Below, one piece after another: positions 1 through 9,761 of a stretch of DNA of 64,000 bases (positions within the stretch are counted from its first letter, which is position 1; each line of letters opens with the position of its first letter). The stretch spans positions 248,001-312,000 of the forward strand of contig NZ_JAUFQQ010000003.1 in assembly GCF_030409845.1 (NCBI RefSeq), written 5' to 3'. Both the position numbers and the translations under genes were made by a program. The DNA is from Flavobacterium branchiarum (lineage in GTDB: Bacteria > Bacteroidota > Bacteroidia > Flavobacteriales > Flavobacteriaceae). The notes below the pieces were generated by a model. That model had not been told where the DNA came from and did no database searches. It worked only from the letters and a program-made list of their open reading frames with translations.

Positions 1-42
1 AAAGTTAAAAATTATGCTTATTTAGAATAATTAAAAACAAAC

Positions 43-73
43 TTGATTGGTTTGTCTCTAATAGTTAATTTTG
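43..73 (+). promoter_or_regulatory. Bacteroidetes-type promoter of the TonB receptor gene
   Basis: A TTG at 43-45 is followed after 20 bases by TAATTTTG at 66-73, matching the Bacteroidetes -33/-7 pattern (TTG, about 19 bases, TAnnTTTG). It lies 47 bases before the receptor start codon. Just upstream, TTATT-tag-AATAA (about 18-30) is a short inverted repeat that could be part of an iron-regulator (Fur) box, but this is a guess. Confidence 0.5.
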
Positions 74-120
74 TCATAAATTAATTCACATATCTATTGT
101 TCATTTTTAATTAAAAGTTA

Positions 121-2481
121 ATGCGACTACATAAAATAGGAATTCTATTATTGGTTTTAATGACCACAATACAAGGTTTTTCACAAAAAAATAAATCAAC
201 TATTTCTGGAGTTGTTTTGATAACGAACCAAATGCCGGGCGAAGCAGTTTCTGTAGCTTTAAAAGGAACAGCTTATGCTACACTTACAAATAGTAAGGGA
301 GAATATAAGTTGAATGCTGAACCAGGAGATTATGTTCTAGTGATTACTTATGTAGGTTATAAAACAAGTTATACTGCGATTACTTTATTAAAAGGCGGCA
401 AAGTAGTTCCAAATATCACGATACAAGAAGATATGGCTGCACTAAAAGAAGTAGCTGTAACAGGAAAATCTAAAGTGCAACGAGTTAGAGAGCAGGCTTA
501 TAACATTACGGCTGTCGATCTGAAAAAAACATACAATACTTCTGCCGATTTAAATCAGATTTTGAATAAAACAACTGGGGTTCGTGTTCGTGAATCTGGA
601 GGAATGGGTTCTGATTTTAATTTTACATTGAATGGGTTTTCAGGAGATCAAGTGAAATTCTTTCTAGACGGAGTTCCAATGGAGAGCTTTGGTTCTTCGC
701 TTACACTGAATAATATTCCAGTAAATATGGCTGAAAGGATTGATGTGTACAAAGGAGTTGTTCCTATAGAGTTAGGTTCAGATGCTTTAGGTGGTGCAGT
801 TAATATTATAACGAATAAAAGTGTTGATCGTTACATTGATGCTTCTTATAGTTTTGGATCATTCAATACACATAGAATGGCTGTAAATACACGTTTTACA
901 AACAAATCTGGCCTTATTTTGAATTTAAATGCTTTTGGTAACTATTCTGATAATGACTATAAAGTAGACGTAAGTATTGCTGATAAAGCTACTGGATCTT
1001 ATTTACCAGAAAAAAAATACCGTCACTTCAATGATGGTTATAAATCAGGTGCAATAATGGCAGAAACTGGTTTTAAAAATAAATCATTTGCAGATTATTT
1101 ACTTGTTGGTTTCGTGATGTCTGGTAATAAGAAAGAGATTCAGCAAGGAATAAGCATGGATAAAGTAGCTGGTCAAGCTTTTAAGGACGGTGAGGCTTTT
1201 ATATCTTCTTTGAAATACAAGAAAAACAATCTTTTTACTAAGGGACTTTCTGTAAACTTCAATACAACTTATAGTTTGGTAAACAACCGTACAATTGACA
1301 CTTCATCTAGGGTTTATGATTGGGCAGGAAATTATACTTATAGAAGTTTTGGAGGAGCTAGTGATAAGGGTGAATTAAATGATAATAAAAAAACATTTTA
1401 TCTATATGATGAAAAGAATTTATTGACAATAACCAATATCAAATATGAAATTGATGAGCACCAATCTATAGCATTTAATCATACATATACGAGTTATAAA
1501 CGTAAAGAAAAGGAAGGATATATAAATACTATTGATTTAGGTGAACCTTCTTTTGATAAAAATGTTTTGGGACTTGTATATAATGTGAGCGGTTTTGATA
1601 ATCGATTTTCAGCATCTGTATTTGGAAAGATGTTTGATTTTCGTTCAAGCTCAGTAATTAAGGACAAAAAAGAATCTACCTCATCTACAAATTATGGTTA
1701 TGGAGTTACTGCAACATATCATTTAACGGAAAATATACAAACAAAAGCATCCTATGAACATGCATATCGTTTGCCTTCGCCTGGAGAGATGTATGGAGAT
1801 AGTGGAGTAACAATTACAAGTAATACTGGATTAATACCTGAAAGTAGTGATAATGTAAATTTTGGACTTGTATTAATTGCTCAAAAAAACAAACATCATT
1901 TTGGAGCTGAAAGTAGTTTGATTTACAGAAATGCTAAAGATTTTATACAAATGGTTCCTGTTGGAAATACATCTAGTTATAAAAATCTACAAAGTGTTCG
2001 TGTTACCGGTGTCGATGGAGTAATTCGTTATGCATATGATGATTTTTTAAGTTTTGAAGTAAATGCGACCTATCAAAAGCAGGTTAATACAAATAAATTT
2101 GTTAAAAAAGATAATTTGGAGGTTCCGGATGCACTGTATAATGCACAATTACCAAATGTACCTATCTTTTTTGGTAATGCTGATTTAGCTTTTTCATTCA
2201 AAAATATCAAATACAAACACGACCGACTTACCCTTAATGTTAGTGCAAATTATTTAGATGCTTTTTATTTAACATGGCCAGTTTTGGGTGAACTTGAAAC
2301 TAAAAAAGCAATTCCAGAGCAGTTTACTCAAAATGCAATGGTTTCTTATTCTTTCTTAAATGGGAAATACAATTTTGCTTTTGAGTGCAGAAATATTACC
2401 GATGTAAAAGTATACGATTATTTCAAAGTTCAAAAACCGGGTCGCGCTTTCTCAGTTAAATTAAGATACTTCATTCAATAA
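121..2481 (+). CDS. TonB-dependent outer-membrane receptor (probable siderophore/haem receptor)
   Basis: This 786-residue protein is an outer-membrane TonB-dependent receptor. A signal peptide (about residues 1-21, ending GFSQ) precedes a carboxypeptidase-regulatory-like beta-sandwich (about 27-110, with the typical YVGYKT segment). A plug domain (about 125-230, containing VYKGVVPIELGSDALGGAVNII) and a long 22-strand-type barrel follow, and the protein ends in aromatic residues (RYFIQ). The downstream DUF4374 lipoprotein and PepSY membrane protein are the partners commonly found with siderophore or haem receptors in Bacteroidetes. Iron-chelate import is therefore the likely role, but the substrate cannot be read from sequence. 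The start is the first ATG after a good -7 element. Confidence 0.9.
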   Translation: MRLHKIGILLLVLMTTIQGFSQKNKSTISGVVLITNQMPGEAVSVALKGTAYATLTNSKGEYKLNAEPGDYVLVITYVGYKTSYTAITLLKGGKVVPNITIQEDMAALKEVAVTGKSKVQRVREQAYNITAVDLKKTYNTSADLNQILNKTTGVRVRESGGMGSDFNFTLNGFSGDQVKFFLDGVPMESFGSSLTLNNIPVNMAERIDVYKGVVPIELGSDALGGAVNIITNKSVDRYIDASYSFGSFNTHRMAVNTRFTNKSGLILNLNAFGNYSDNDYKVDVSIADKATGSYLPEKKYRHFNDGYKSGAIMAETGFKNKSFADYLLVGFVMSGNKKEIQQGISMDKVAGQAFKDGEAFISSLKYKKNNLFTKGLSVNFNTTYSLVNNRTIDTSSRVYDWAGNYTYRSFGGASDKGELNDNKKTFYLYDEKNLLTITNIKYEIDEHQSIAFNHTYTSYKRKEKEGYINTIDLGEPSFDKNVLGLVYNVSGFDNRFSASVFGKMFDFRSSSVIKDKKESTSSTNYGYGVTATYHLTENIQTKASYEHAYRLPSPGEMYGDSGVTITSNTGLIPESSDNVNFGLVLIAQKNKHHFGAESSLIYRNAKDFIQMVPVGNTSSYKNLQSVRVTGVDGVIRYAYDDFLSFEVNATYQKQVNTNKFVKKDNLEVPDALYNAQLPNVPIFFGNADLAFSFKNIKYKHDRLTLNVSANYLDAFYLTWPVLGELETKKAIPEQFTQNAMVSYSFLNGKYNFAFECRNITDVKVYDYFKVQKPGRAFSVKLRYFIQ

Positions 2482-2523
2482 TAATTTAAATTTTTAATAA
2501 TAACCCTTAAATAATTACAAATC

Positions 2524-3768
2524 ATGTTTATAAACAAATTTCAAAAAGGCTTTGCAGTAGCAATGCTATCGTTATCTATTTTTTCTTGTAGTAGTGATGA
2601 TGCTGCTCCAAAAGATGAAACAACTTTTACTGGTTCTAAGTATGTTGCATCTTACTGGTTAGCTGATTATACTCAGTATATTTTAGATTTTAACTCTATA
2701 GATCGATTAATGACGGGTGAAATTAGCGCTAAAGGAGTTGGAATTGAGCAAAACGGAAGTTGTTTTCCGATTAACAATACTTTTTTTGCATTACACACAG
2801 GAAGTGAAGGGTCAATACCATTTTCTTTAAATAGTGAAGGTAAATTAAAAGCAGGACAAAAAATTTCTTTCGAATCTTCTTATGCTGTTGGATACACTGA
2901 TGACAAAAGAATGATTAATATTGGTGCCACTTGGGATGGTAGTTCTTCAGATTATGAACTAATGATTTACAATCCTACCAAAGTTTCAATCGATGCTCGT
3001 AAGTTTAATGACTTTGCAGTAAATGCATCAAATAAGAACGTCTTATATTGGCCAACAGGAGCAGCAGTTTCTGGAGATAAACTTTTTGTACCAGTATATA
3101 TCAAAGATGTATCTGATAAAACGAATGTAATTTTGTCATCAGATGCAATTGTGAGAGTTTACAAGTACCCATCTTTGGAGTACATAACTACAATAAAAGA
3201 TGCTAGATCAGCTGCAATTGGATTGTATTACACAAACACAGGAATTGTACAAACAGGATCAGGAGATATCTTTACTTTTTCATCTAATGCTCGTGCTGGT
3301 GGTTATCCAGTTACAAATGTTTCTTCTGGAATTTTGCGTATTAAAAAAGGAGAAGATAAATTCGATGCAAGTTATTTCTTTGATATTGAAAAAAGTTCAC
3401 TTAAAGGAAAGGTTCTAGCAGCTTATCCGCTAGGGGGAGAAAAAGTTTATATATCTTATATACCTAGCGATGTTGATTCAGTAAACAATGTTTATAGTTT
3501 TCTAGATTCAAAACCAATTTTTAAAGGTGCTATATTAGATTTAGCTTCTAAAACTATTTTGCCAGTTACAGGATTGCCTGATTATGGTGGAGATGAGTTT
3601 TTTGGATTAGGAAGCATGTTTGTAGAAGATGGTAAAGCATACAAAAGCTTTGTTACGGGTAAAGAAGCTCGTGTATATCAAATAGATATTGCAACTGGTA
3701 CTGCTAAAGCTGGAGCACTTCTTAAAGAGGGACTTTACTTACCTTCTATTGGTAAACTTACATATTAA
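2524..3768 (+). CDS. DUF4374-family surface lipoprotein
   Basis: This 414-residue lipoprotein has a signal peptide with lipobox SIFSC and Cys22 as the lipidated residue. It is followed at once by SSDD, an acidic stretch resembling the lipoprotein export signal that sends Bacteroidetes lipoproteins to the cell surface. The rest looks like a beta-propeller-type extracellular domain; DUF4374 is my family assignment from length, layout and position. It starts 42 bp after the receptor and is probably co-transcribed with it. DUF4374 proteins regularly sit between a TonB receptor and a PepSY protein and are thought to help bind ferric ligands at the surface. The molecular function is not established. 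Confidence 0.75.
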   Translation: MFINKFQKGFAVAMLSLSIFSCSSDDAAPKDETTFTGSKYVASYWLADYTQYILDFNSIDRLMTGEISAKGVGIEQNGSCFPINNTFFALHTGSEGSIPFSLNSEGKLKAGQKISFESSYAVGYTDDKRMINIGATWDGSSSDYELMIYNPTKVSIDARKFNDFAVNASNKNVLYWPTGAAVSGDKLFVPVYIKDVSDKTNVILSSDAIVRVYKYPSLEYITTIKDARSAAIGLYYTNTGIVQTGSGDIFTFSSNARAGGYPVTNVSSGILRIKKGEDKFDASYFFDIEKSSLKGKVLAAYPLGGEKVYISYIPSDVDSVNNVYSFLDSKPIFKGAILDLASKTILPVTGLPDYGGDEFFGLGSMFVEDGKAYKSFVTGKEARVYQIDIATGTAKAGALLKEGLYLPSIGKLTY

Positions 3769-3776
3769 TACAGTTT

Positions 3777-3820
3777 AAAATGGTTTGAGGATATAATGAT
3801 TAATTCCTCAAACCATTTTT
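3777..3820 (+). terminator. Hairpin terminator after the DUF4374 gene
   Basis: The 15-base arm AAAATGGTTTGAGGA pairs perfectly with 3805-3819 across a 13-base loop and runs into T residues. It lies between the DUF4374 and PepSY genes, so the third gene of the locus may be only partly co-transcribed with the first two. Confidence 0.75.
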
Positions 3821-3872
3821 ATATGCCTTTTTTGCCCAAGACATTATTACCTATATAAAATATATATCCCCA

Positions 3873-5048
3873 ATGACTACTATTAAAAGCCGTACAAATA
3901 AGCCACCGAATAATGGAAAATCGCGTTTTAGTAAAATCAATGCTTGGTTGCATTTATGGCTGGGGCTCGCCTCAGGAATCGTGGTGTTTATAATGGGAAT
4001 TACAGGTTGTGTTTTGGTTTTTGAGCAAGAAATCAAAGAGTTAACATCACCTTGGTTAACTGTAGAAGCGCAAACACCAGACAAAGTTCTACCACCTTCT
4101 AAAATATATGAGGCAGTTAGTAAAGCGTTGCCAGATAAAGAGATTCATGGGTTTTGGTACAATGGTTTAGATAAGACTATAAAAGTTGATATTGAATCGG
4201 ATTCTTTGATTTACGTAAATCCATACAATGGAGTTATTACTGGAATGGTAGATCACGAAGATCTTTTTCATATTATGGATGAAGGACATCGTTATGTATG
4301 GTTAGGTCGTGATGTTGGTTCGCAAGTAACAGCTTGGGGGACATTGATTTTCTTTTTATTACTGATAAGTGGTCTTATTCTTTGGTTTCCAAAAAAATGG
4401 AATAAAACAACAAGAAATGCTAGTTTTAAGATTAAATGGAACGCTAAGTTTAAACGAATCAATTATGATTTGCATAATGTAATGGGATTTTACACTATTA
4501 TATTGGCATTACTTATTTCGTTTACAGGATTAATAATGAGTTTTCACTGGATTAGGCAAAGTACCTATTGGATAAGTGGAGGTTGGGCAGATGAAAAAGA
4601 GAAAAAAGAACTAGTTGTTGAAGCTAAAAAAGATTCATTATCCAAGCAACAAATAGATATGCTTACTGCCGCCGATATCATTTGGAATAAAGTGAGAAAA
4701 GAAATTGCCAAGGAAAACACAGAAGCCGTTATCATCCATTTACCAGATGAGCCAGAGGAAGATTTTTATGCTTGTACAGATATGAATAAAGGGATTTGGA
4801 GAGATTTGTATTTTGATTCAACAACATTAGAATTACTCCCTAAATCACAAAAGTATATTGACAATGAACGTTTTTCAAGATGGCTTATGCGATCCAATTA
4901 TAGTCTTCATATTGGAGCTATTGGTGGATTACCAACAAAGATCCTATACTTTTTAGCTAGTTTAATTTGCGCTAGTTTGCCCGTTACAGGTTTTTATATA
5001 TGGTGGGGAAGGAAGAAAAAAACAAAACCTGCCGTTGTTAAAAAATAA
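3873..5048 (+). CDS. PepSY-associated inner-membrane protein (possible ferric reductase)
   Basis: This 391-residue protein has the PepSY_TM layout. A basic N-terminus leads into helix 1 (about 25-50, with LHLWLGLASGIVVFIMGITG), then a periplasmic PepSY region, helices at about 150-172 and 200-225, a second periplasmic part and a last helix (about 355-382) before a Lys-rich tail. Conserved His residues (LHLWLG, DLHNVMGFY, SLHIGA) are the likely haem ligands in this family. Relatives act as inner-membrane reductases that release iron from imported siderophores. Its position behind the receptor and DUF4374 lipoprotein fits that role, which is inferred. A hairpin lies between it and the preceding gene. 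Confidence 0.82.
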   Translation: MTTIKSRTNKPPNNGKSRFSKINAWLHLWLGLASGIVVFIMGITGCVLVFEQEIKELTSPWLTVEAQTPDKVLPPSKIYEAVSKALPDKEIHGFWYNGLDKTIKVDIESDSLIYVNPYNGVITGMVDHEDLFHIMDEGHRYVWLGRDVGSQVTAWGTLIFFLLLISGLILWFPKKWNKTTRNASFKIKWNAKFKRINYDLHNVMGFYTIILALLISFTGLIMSFHWIRQSTYWISGGWADEKEKKELVVEAKKDSLSKQQIDMLTAADIIWNKVRKEIAKENTEAVIIHLPDEPEEDFYACTDMNKGIWRDLYFDSTTLELLPKSQKYIDNERFSRWLMRSNYSLHIGAIGGLPTKILYFLASLICASLPVTGFYIWWGRKKKTKPAVVKK

Positions 5049-5085
5049 GATTACTTTTTTTGTTTACATATTTTTAGTTAGTTAA

Positions 5086-5127
5086 AGTCTTTTGAAGTTC
5101 TGAGCCCTCTTCAAAAGACTTTTTTTA
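5086..5127 (+). terminator. Rho-independent terminator after the PepSY gene
   Basis: AGTCTTTTGAAG (5086-5097) pairs perfectly with CTTCAAAAGACT (5109-5120), followed by seven T residues. It closes the iron-uptake locus 38 bp after its last stop codon. Confidence 0.85.
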
Positions 5128-5409
5128 TGCTTTAAAATGACGCTCTAATAGATGTTATTTTGATTTGAGAGCTATTGAGTGTAATTACTTCGTCAATTAG
5201 CTTTGCTCCGGCCGTAAAAATAGCATTTAACACATAGTTACATAGTTCTGATAGTTATCGGAGGTTATGCGCTATAATAATTACATTCAAGGCGTGTACT
5301 AGTAAGTTAATTGTTATTAGTCTTTTTTTTGCTTTGCATTTAATCTGTTGTGATTAATTTATATAAATAAGTCGGTTGCAATTCGTTTTAGATAAGATAT
5401 AAAACCAAG
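5128..5409. other. Intergenic stretch without a recognisable gene
   Basis: I see no convincing open reading frame or RNA here between the two terminators. The phrase ACACATAGTTACATAGTT near 5230 resembles repetitive intergenic text that I associate with flavobacterial genomes, so the segment may be decayed repeat sequence; that is an impression only. Confidence 0.3.
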
Positions 5410-5440
5410 AAAGCCCATGAAATTCTTCATGGGCTTTTTA
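5410..5440. terminator. Hairpin terminator downstream of the second receptor gene
   Basis: AAAGCCCATGAA (5410-5421) pairs with TTCATGGGCTTT (5426-5437) across a four-base loop. T-rich sequence flanks both sides. It lies 19 bp beyond the stop of the minus-strand receptor gene and probably ends that transcript. Confidence 0.75.
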
Positions 5441-5458
5441 TTATAAAATGATATTCTT

Positions 5459-7573
5459 TTAAATTCTGTAAGTAAAAGAAATGGTAGCTACACGGCTATC
5501 AAGGTTGTATCTTTTATCTATACTAGTTTGTCCAATAAACGAATTGATATTGTATTTATTAGTATTAAAGACATCAGTAACATTAAATTTTATACTGCCT
5601 TTGTTATCAAGAACTTGTTTTGATAATCCGATACTAAAATCGAAGAAACTATCTCTTTCGTAAATACCTACATTCGATTTTGATTGGTATTGTGCATTAG
5701 CTTCCGCTTTCCAAGTATCCGTAATAGTAAATGAGTTCTGAACGTTTAAATTTAGCGTTACTATCGGATTAATTTTAGTTGAATTAATCATGTTTCCTTC
5801 AAACTTATTTTCAAAAACATTCATCAGTGTATTTACAGACCACCATTTATATATTTCGGTTGTATTGGTAATATTTACACCATAATTAAAAGATTTTTTG
5901 GCATTAATTTGAGAAGTAACTGTTGTATTGTCTACAGGATTATAAACATAGATTTCTGTAAAAACATCTTTGGTTTGGTTAAAATAAACAGAAGCCATAA
6001 ATATACTTTTCCAAGAATAACCTATCTCTGTTGAATGAGTGATTTCTGGAACTAAATCAGGATTTCCCTGTGAATAATTAAATGAATCATCGTAAAAACG
6101 GAAAGGGTTCAAGTCAAATTGACTCGGCCTGTTGATTCTCTTACTGTAAGAAGCATGCATCGAATGGTTGCTATTCATTTCATATTTTAGCGCAAGACTT
6201 GGGAACCATTTTAAATAGTCATCTTTATGCTTCTCATTTAATGTTTTTTGATTTATATCAATTGCAGTATATTCAGTTCGTATTCCACCTTGAATGCTCA
6301 GGTTCTCTAGTTTGTATTTATAGTTAGCATAAGCCGCATAAATTTGTTCATCGTATACAAAATGATTTGTTGAATTAGGGTCAACTATCCATTCATTATT
6401 ATAGAACTCGTAAACAGAAGGATTATCGTTATTTTTAACACTTGCTTTAAATCCCCATTCTAGAGTTTGTTTTTCCTTAAAAGGATTTGTGAAATCTACC
6501 TTTCCAGTGAAAACTTTTAAATGAGAAGGAATATAACCTCTTCGATCATTGATTGCAGCACCAGGAATTAAATTAAAGGCGCTTTGAAATTGATTAGATC
6601 TAAATTTTGATGTTTCATATTCAAAATCAAAAGACATGTTTTTACCCTCAGTATTAAATTTGTGAACACCTGATAGAGCATAAGTATAGTCAAACCACTT
6701 TTCTTTACTATTGTTGTAGGTTAAAGCATCAAAATCTAATTGATTTAAGCTGTTATATAAAGTATTTCCTCCATTGGCAATATTTTGATAGCGTCCAATT
6801 TTTGCGTCAATGGAAACTTCTAAATTTGTTTTTGATGACACTTCATAAGAAGTTCCTATTTTGAAATTATTAGAGGTAAGCGGTTCGCTTGTTGTCGAGT
6901 GCTGATAATTTGTTGTAGCAATCTCTTGTCGGCTATTGTCTTTATACTGAATTTGTTCAAAATTTTTGCGTTCCTCTTCGCCTCTAAAAGTGTAGCTATA
7001 ATTACCAAAAACACCAAATTTATCTTTGTTATAGCTTAAATTCATTCCAGAGTTAGTTCTGTTTTTTCTACCTCTTCCATAACTAGAAAACACAGTTCCT
7101 TTAATTCCAGAAGCACTTGGTTTTTTTAATATAATATTAATCATTCCAGCCTTACCCGTAGCATCGTATTTAGCAGAAGGATTCGTAATAACTTCAATTT
7201 GTTTGATGTTTGATGAGGTAGTCGATTTTAAGTAATTTGCTAGTTCTTTTTGCGAAAGCTGCGTTAGCTTACCATTAATCATTACGCCAACTCCTTGTTG
7301 TCCTCTAATTGATAATTCTCCATCCTGAGATACAACAACGCCTGGAGCGCGCATTAAAACATCTAGAGCAGTTCCCCCTTCGGCTACAATACTATTTTCT
7401 ACATTAAAAATCATTCGATCTGATTTTTGGGTATAGAGAACTTTCTTTTTTACAATTATAATTTCATCTAATGAATTTATTGATGTTTCGATGATACTGT
7501 CTTTTTCTTTCTCTGTTTGCGCAGTCGCATAAACAGAAAAGGCAAGCATAATGGATGTTATAATATTTTTCAT
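5459..7573 (-). CDS. TonB-dependent-receptor-type outer-membrane beta-barrel protein
   Basis: This 704-residue protein has a signal peptide (about 1-18, ending ATAQ). It goes directly into a plug-like domain (about 50-150, with ALDVLMRAPGVVVSQDGELSIRGQ and PSAKYDATGKAGMINI), then an outer-membrane barrel ending in FTYRI. Unlike the receptor at 121-2481 it lacks the N-terminal carboxypeptidase-regulatory-like domain, which most members of this barrel family in Bacteroidetes have. It stands alone, with no substrate-binding lipoprotein beside it. Upstream lie 467 bases holding only its leader and the gldA terminator. The substrate is unknown. Confidence 0.85.
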   Translation of the reverse strand: MKNIITSIMLAFSVYATAQTEKEKDSIIETSINSLDEIIIVKKKVLYTQKSDRMIFNVENSIVAEGGTALDVLMRAPGVVVSQDGELSIRGQQGVGVMINGKLTQLSQKELANYLKSTTSSNIKQIEVITNPSAKYDATGKAGMINIILKKPSASGIKGTVFSSYGRGRKNRTNSGMNLSYNKDKFGVFGNYSYTFRGEEERKNFEQIQYKDNSRQEIATTNYQHSTTSEPLTSNNFKIGTSYEVSSKTNLEVSIDAKIGRYQNIANGGNTLYNSLNQLDFDALTYNNSKEKWFDYTYALSGVHKFNTEGKNMSFDFEYETSKFRSNQFQSAFNLIPGAAINDRRGYIPSHLKVFTGKVDFTNPFKEKQTLEWGFKASVKNNDNPSVYEFYNNEWIVDPNSTNHFVYDEQIYAAYANYKYKLENLSIQGGIRTEYTAIDINQKTLNEKHKDDYLKWFPSLALKYEMNSNHSMHASYSKRINRPSQFDLNPFRFYDDSFNYSQGNPDLVPEITHSTEIGYSWKSIFMASVYFNQTKDVFTEIYVYNPVDNTTVTSQINAKKSFNYGVNITNTTEIYKWWSVNTLMNVFENKFEGNMINSTKINPIVTLNLNVQNSFTITDTWKAEANAQYQSKSNVGIYERDSFFDFSIGLSKQVLDNKGSIKFNVTDVFNTNKYNINSFIGQTSIDKRYNLDSRVATISFTYRI

Positions 7574-7950
7574 ATTATTTGTTTTAATTTATGGGAATAA
7601 TAAAATGACTTATTAATTAAGCCTAAAGGGTATAGTTGATCTATAATGATTTTTTTTATGTGGGAAATGGAACCAGAAATAATCAAATTAATTTTTTTGT
7701 TGGATAGAAAATAATTTTAGTTATTTCATCAGAGTATTTTTTTTGAAGATAAAATAACTCACTAAAAAGTGTGGAAGTAGCGGTTTTTGATGGGTAAAAT
7801 AAAAACATGATTGTGTATTATTTAAAATTTTAAACATCAAATATAGCATTATTTATAACAAGTCTAAATAAAAATAAAAACAATTTTCAGTCTTTCCTGT
7901 AATCTGTTGGTATTGAGCATTAAATAGTGGTTGGTATAACGGTTTTAATA
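7574..7950. other. Long AT-rich leader region upstream of the receptor gene
   Basis: No gene is supported in this stretch, which should hold the promoter of the minus-strand receptor. I could not find a convincing TAnnTTTG element close to its start codon. Confidence 0.3.
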
Positions 7951-7996
7951 AAAAAATCCTATTCATTTAATAGCTGTTAAATGAATAGGATTTTTT
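7951..7996. terminator. Perfect 20-bp hairpin terminator downstream of gldA
   Basis: The arms at 7951-7970 and 7977-7996 are perfectly complementary over 20 bases around the loop TAGCTG. A runs on one side and T runs on the other make it work in either direction. It lies 45 bp beyond the gldA stop codon. Confidence 0.85.
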
Positions 7997-8040
7997 ATAA
8001 GTAGAGTGATAACTCTAAAAATGTTGGTAGCGTATGTATC

Positions 8041-8937
8041 TTATTTAGTAATTTCTCTAAATACAGCTTCTAGGTTTTTGTTTTTTTGATTAAGCTGTAG
8101 CGTTTTTAAACCGTTTGCAGTTGCAAAGTCAAAAATAGCTGGACGCATATCTTTTTCAGTAACAAAAGTCAATTCCCAAATCATATCATGGGTATTTTTA
8201 TACGAACTAATATTTTCTAGTTTAGCAAGAAGTTGTTCTTCGACCTTATAATCGAACTCAACTTCGATAACTTGTTCTTTATCTTCAGAAATTAATTTGT
8301 CTAGTTTCTTGTCAGCAACGATTTTTCCATTGTTAATAATAATAACTCTGTCACAAATAGCTTCTACTTCTTGCATGATGTGAGTTGATAAAAAAACAGT
8401 TTTGTCTTTACCAACATTCTTAATTACGTTTCTAATTTCTATTAACTGGTTAGGATCTAGACCAGTTGTAGGTTCATCAAGAATTAAAACATCTGGATTG
8501 TGTAATAATGCATTTGCTAACCCTACACGTTGGCGATATCCTTTAGATAATTGTCCTATTTTTTTATGGCTTTCAGGTGACAAGCCTGTCAGTTTAATGA
8601 CTTCTTCAATACGTGATTTTGCCACTTGATAGACATCGGCATTAAAAGCCAAATACTCACGAACATACAAATCCAAATACAACGGATTATGTTCTGGTAA
8701 ATACCCAATAGATAGTTGTACTGCTTTAGTGTTTGTCATGACATCATGACTATTTACAAGGGCTGAACCGCTATCGGCAAGTAAATAAGTAGTCAAAATT
8801 TTCATCAAAGTAGATTTTCCTGCTCCATTTGGACCAAGAAATCCAACGATTTCTCCCTTTTTAATCGAAAACGAAATTTCGTCTAAAGCTTTTTGAGTAC
8901 CGTAACTTTTTGATATGCTGTTTACTTCTATTGACAT
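8041..8937 (-). CDS. gldA: Gliding-motility ABC transporter ATP-binding protein GldA
   Basis: This 298-residue ABC ATPase closely fits GldA, the ATP-binding part of the GldA-GldF-GldG transporter needed for gliding in flavobacteria. Walker A GPNGAGKST is at residues 35-43, a Q-loop region follows (IGYLPEHNPLYLDLYVREYL), then the signature LSKGYRQRVG, Walker B VLILDEPTTGLD and the switch-region STHIMQEVE. The ~80-residue C-terminal extension is typical of this drug-exporter-like subfamily. As in other flavobacteria, gldA is unlinked to gldFG, which are not in the window. A TACTTTTG -7 element lies 18-25 bp upstream of the start (8955-8962). Confidence 0.88.
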   Translation of the reverse strand: MSIEVNSISKSYGTQKALDEISFSIKKGEIVGFLGPNGAGKSTLMKILTTYLLADSGSALVNSHDVMTNTKAVQLSIGYLPEHNPLYLDLYVREYLAFNADVYQVAKSRIEEVIKLTGLSPESHKKIGQLSKGYRQRVGLANALLHNPDVLILDEPTTGLDPNQLIEIRNVIKNVGKDKTVFLSTHIMQEVEAICDRVIIINNGKIVADKKLDKLISEDKEQVIEVEFDYKVEEQLLAKLENISSYKNTHDMIWELTFVTEKDMRPAIFDFATANGLKTLQLNQKNKNLEAVFREITK

Positions 8938-8954
8938 GACTTTTTTATTTGTTG

Positions 8955-8962
8955 CAAAAGTA
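8955..8962 (-). promoter_or_regulatory. -7 promoter element of gldA
   Basis: Read on the minus strand this is TACTTTTG, matching TAnnTTTG, 17 bases before the gldA start codon. No clear TTG is seen at the -33 position. Confidence 0.45.
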
Positions 8963-9088
8963 AACAGAAATCTGCTTGATTACTAAAAATTGTCTTTTAA
9001 AGCACTCTTAAAATTAATATAAAATCTCAGGTACGTCGGCATTGTTATTGTTAAAACGAATCTGAATTTTTAAAAACAAAAAAATAAA

Positions 9089-9682
9089 ATGAAAAAATTT
9101 TTACTTATTGCAACATTCGCTATCTGTAGCTTTGCAAATGCTCAAAAAGGATCAATCTTAGTTGGTGGGAATATCGAGTACACTTCTACAAATTCTGATT
9201 CTCGTTTTGGAGATACAAAAGAAAACACATTTGGCTTTTCTCCAAGAGTAGGTTACCAATTTAATGATAACTGGACAGTTGGGGGTGAATTTAGTGTAGC
9301 TTCTTCAAAAGTAGAAAGCGGTTCAGAAGAAAATAAAATTAATGCTTTCAGATTAGGAGCATTTTTACGTTATTCTGTGCCATTAAGTTCAACTTTCTCG
9401 GTTTTTGCTGATTTAGGAGCAGGTTTCCAAAACTATAAAAACAAAACGTATACTACAATGGGTAATAATACTATAACTAGCTCAAAAGCGAAAGCAGATG
9501 GTATGTATGTAGGTATAACTCCAGCTCTTTTCATTAACATGAAAAAAGGATTTGGTTTAAACTTCAGTATTGGTGGTTTAGGATACCAAACGTTAAGTTT
9601 TGATAATAACGGACCAGACGTTAACGAATTTTACTTCAATTTTGGTAAAACTGTTAATATCGGAATTTCAAAAAATTTCTAA
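9089..9682 (+). CDS. Small outer-membrane beta-barrel protein
   Basis: This 197-residue protein has a clear signal peptide (residues 1-19, ending SFANAQ). Alternating hydrophobic/aromatic strands follow (FSPRVGYQFNDNWTVGGEFSV, FRLGAFLRYSVPL, VFADLGAGFQNY), ending in VNIGISKNF, as in OmpA/OmpW-like eight-stranded barrels of Bacteroidetes. No enzymatic motif is visible. It is transcribed divergently from gldA and ends at its own terminator. The role is unknown; a structural or porin-like function is plausible. Confidence 0.8.
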   Translation: MKKFLLIATFAICSFANAQKGSILVGGNIEYTSTNSDSRFGDTKENTFGFSPRVGYQFNDNWTVGGEFSVASSKVESGSEENKINAFRLGAFLRYSVPLSSTFSVFADLGAGFQNYKNKTYTTMGNNTITSSKAKADGMYVGITPALFINMKKGFGLNFSIGGLGYQTLSFDNNGPDVNEFYFNFGKTVNIGISKNF

Positions 9683-9704
9683 TCTTAGATTAGTTTTCAA
9701 TTTT

Positions 9705-9732
9705 AAAAAGCACTCCAAATGGGGTGCTTTTT
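9705..9732 (+). terminator. Terminator of the beta-barrel gene
   Basis: AAAAAGCACTCC pairs with GGGGTGCTTTTT (one G-T pair) around AAAT, 23 bp after the stop codon. Confidence 0.8.
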
Positions 9733-9761
9733 GCATTTCTATAGTCAGTCTTTTTTAATTT

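Noticed and set aside
3200..3418. 72-codon frame inside the DUF4374 gene
   Set aside because: It is an out-of-frame shadow of a well-supported coding region.
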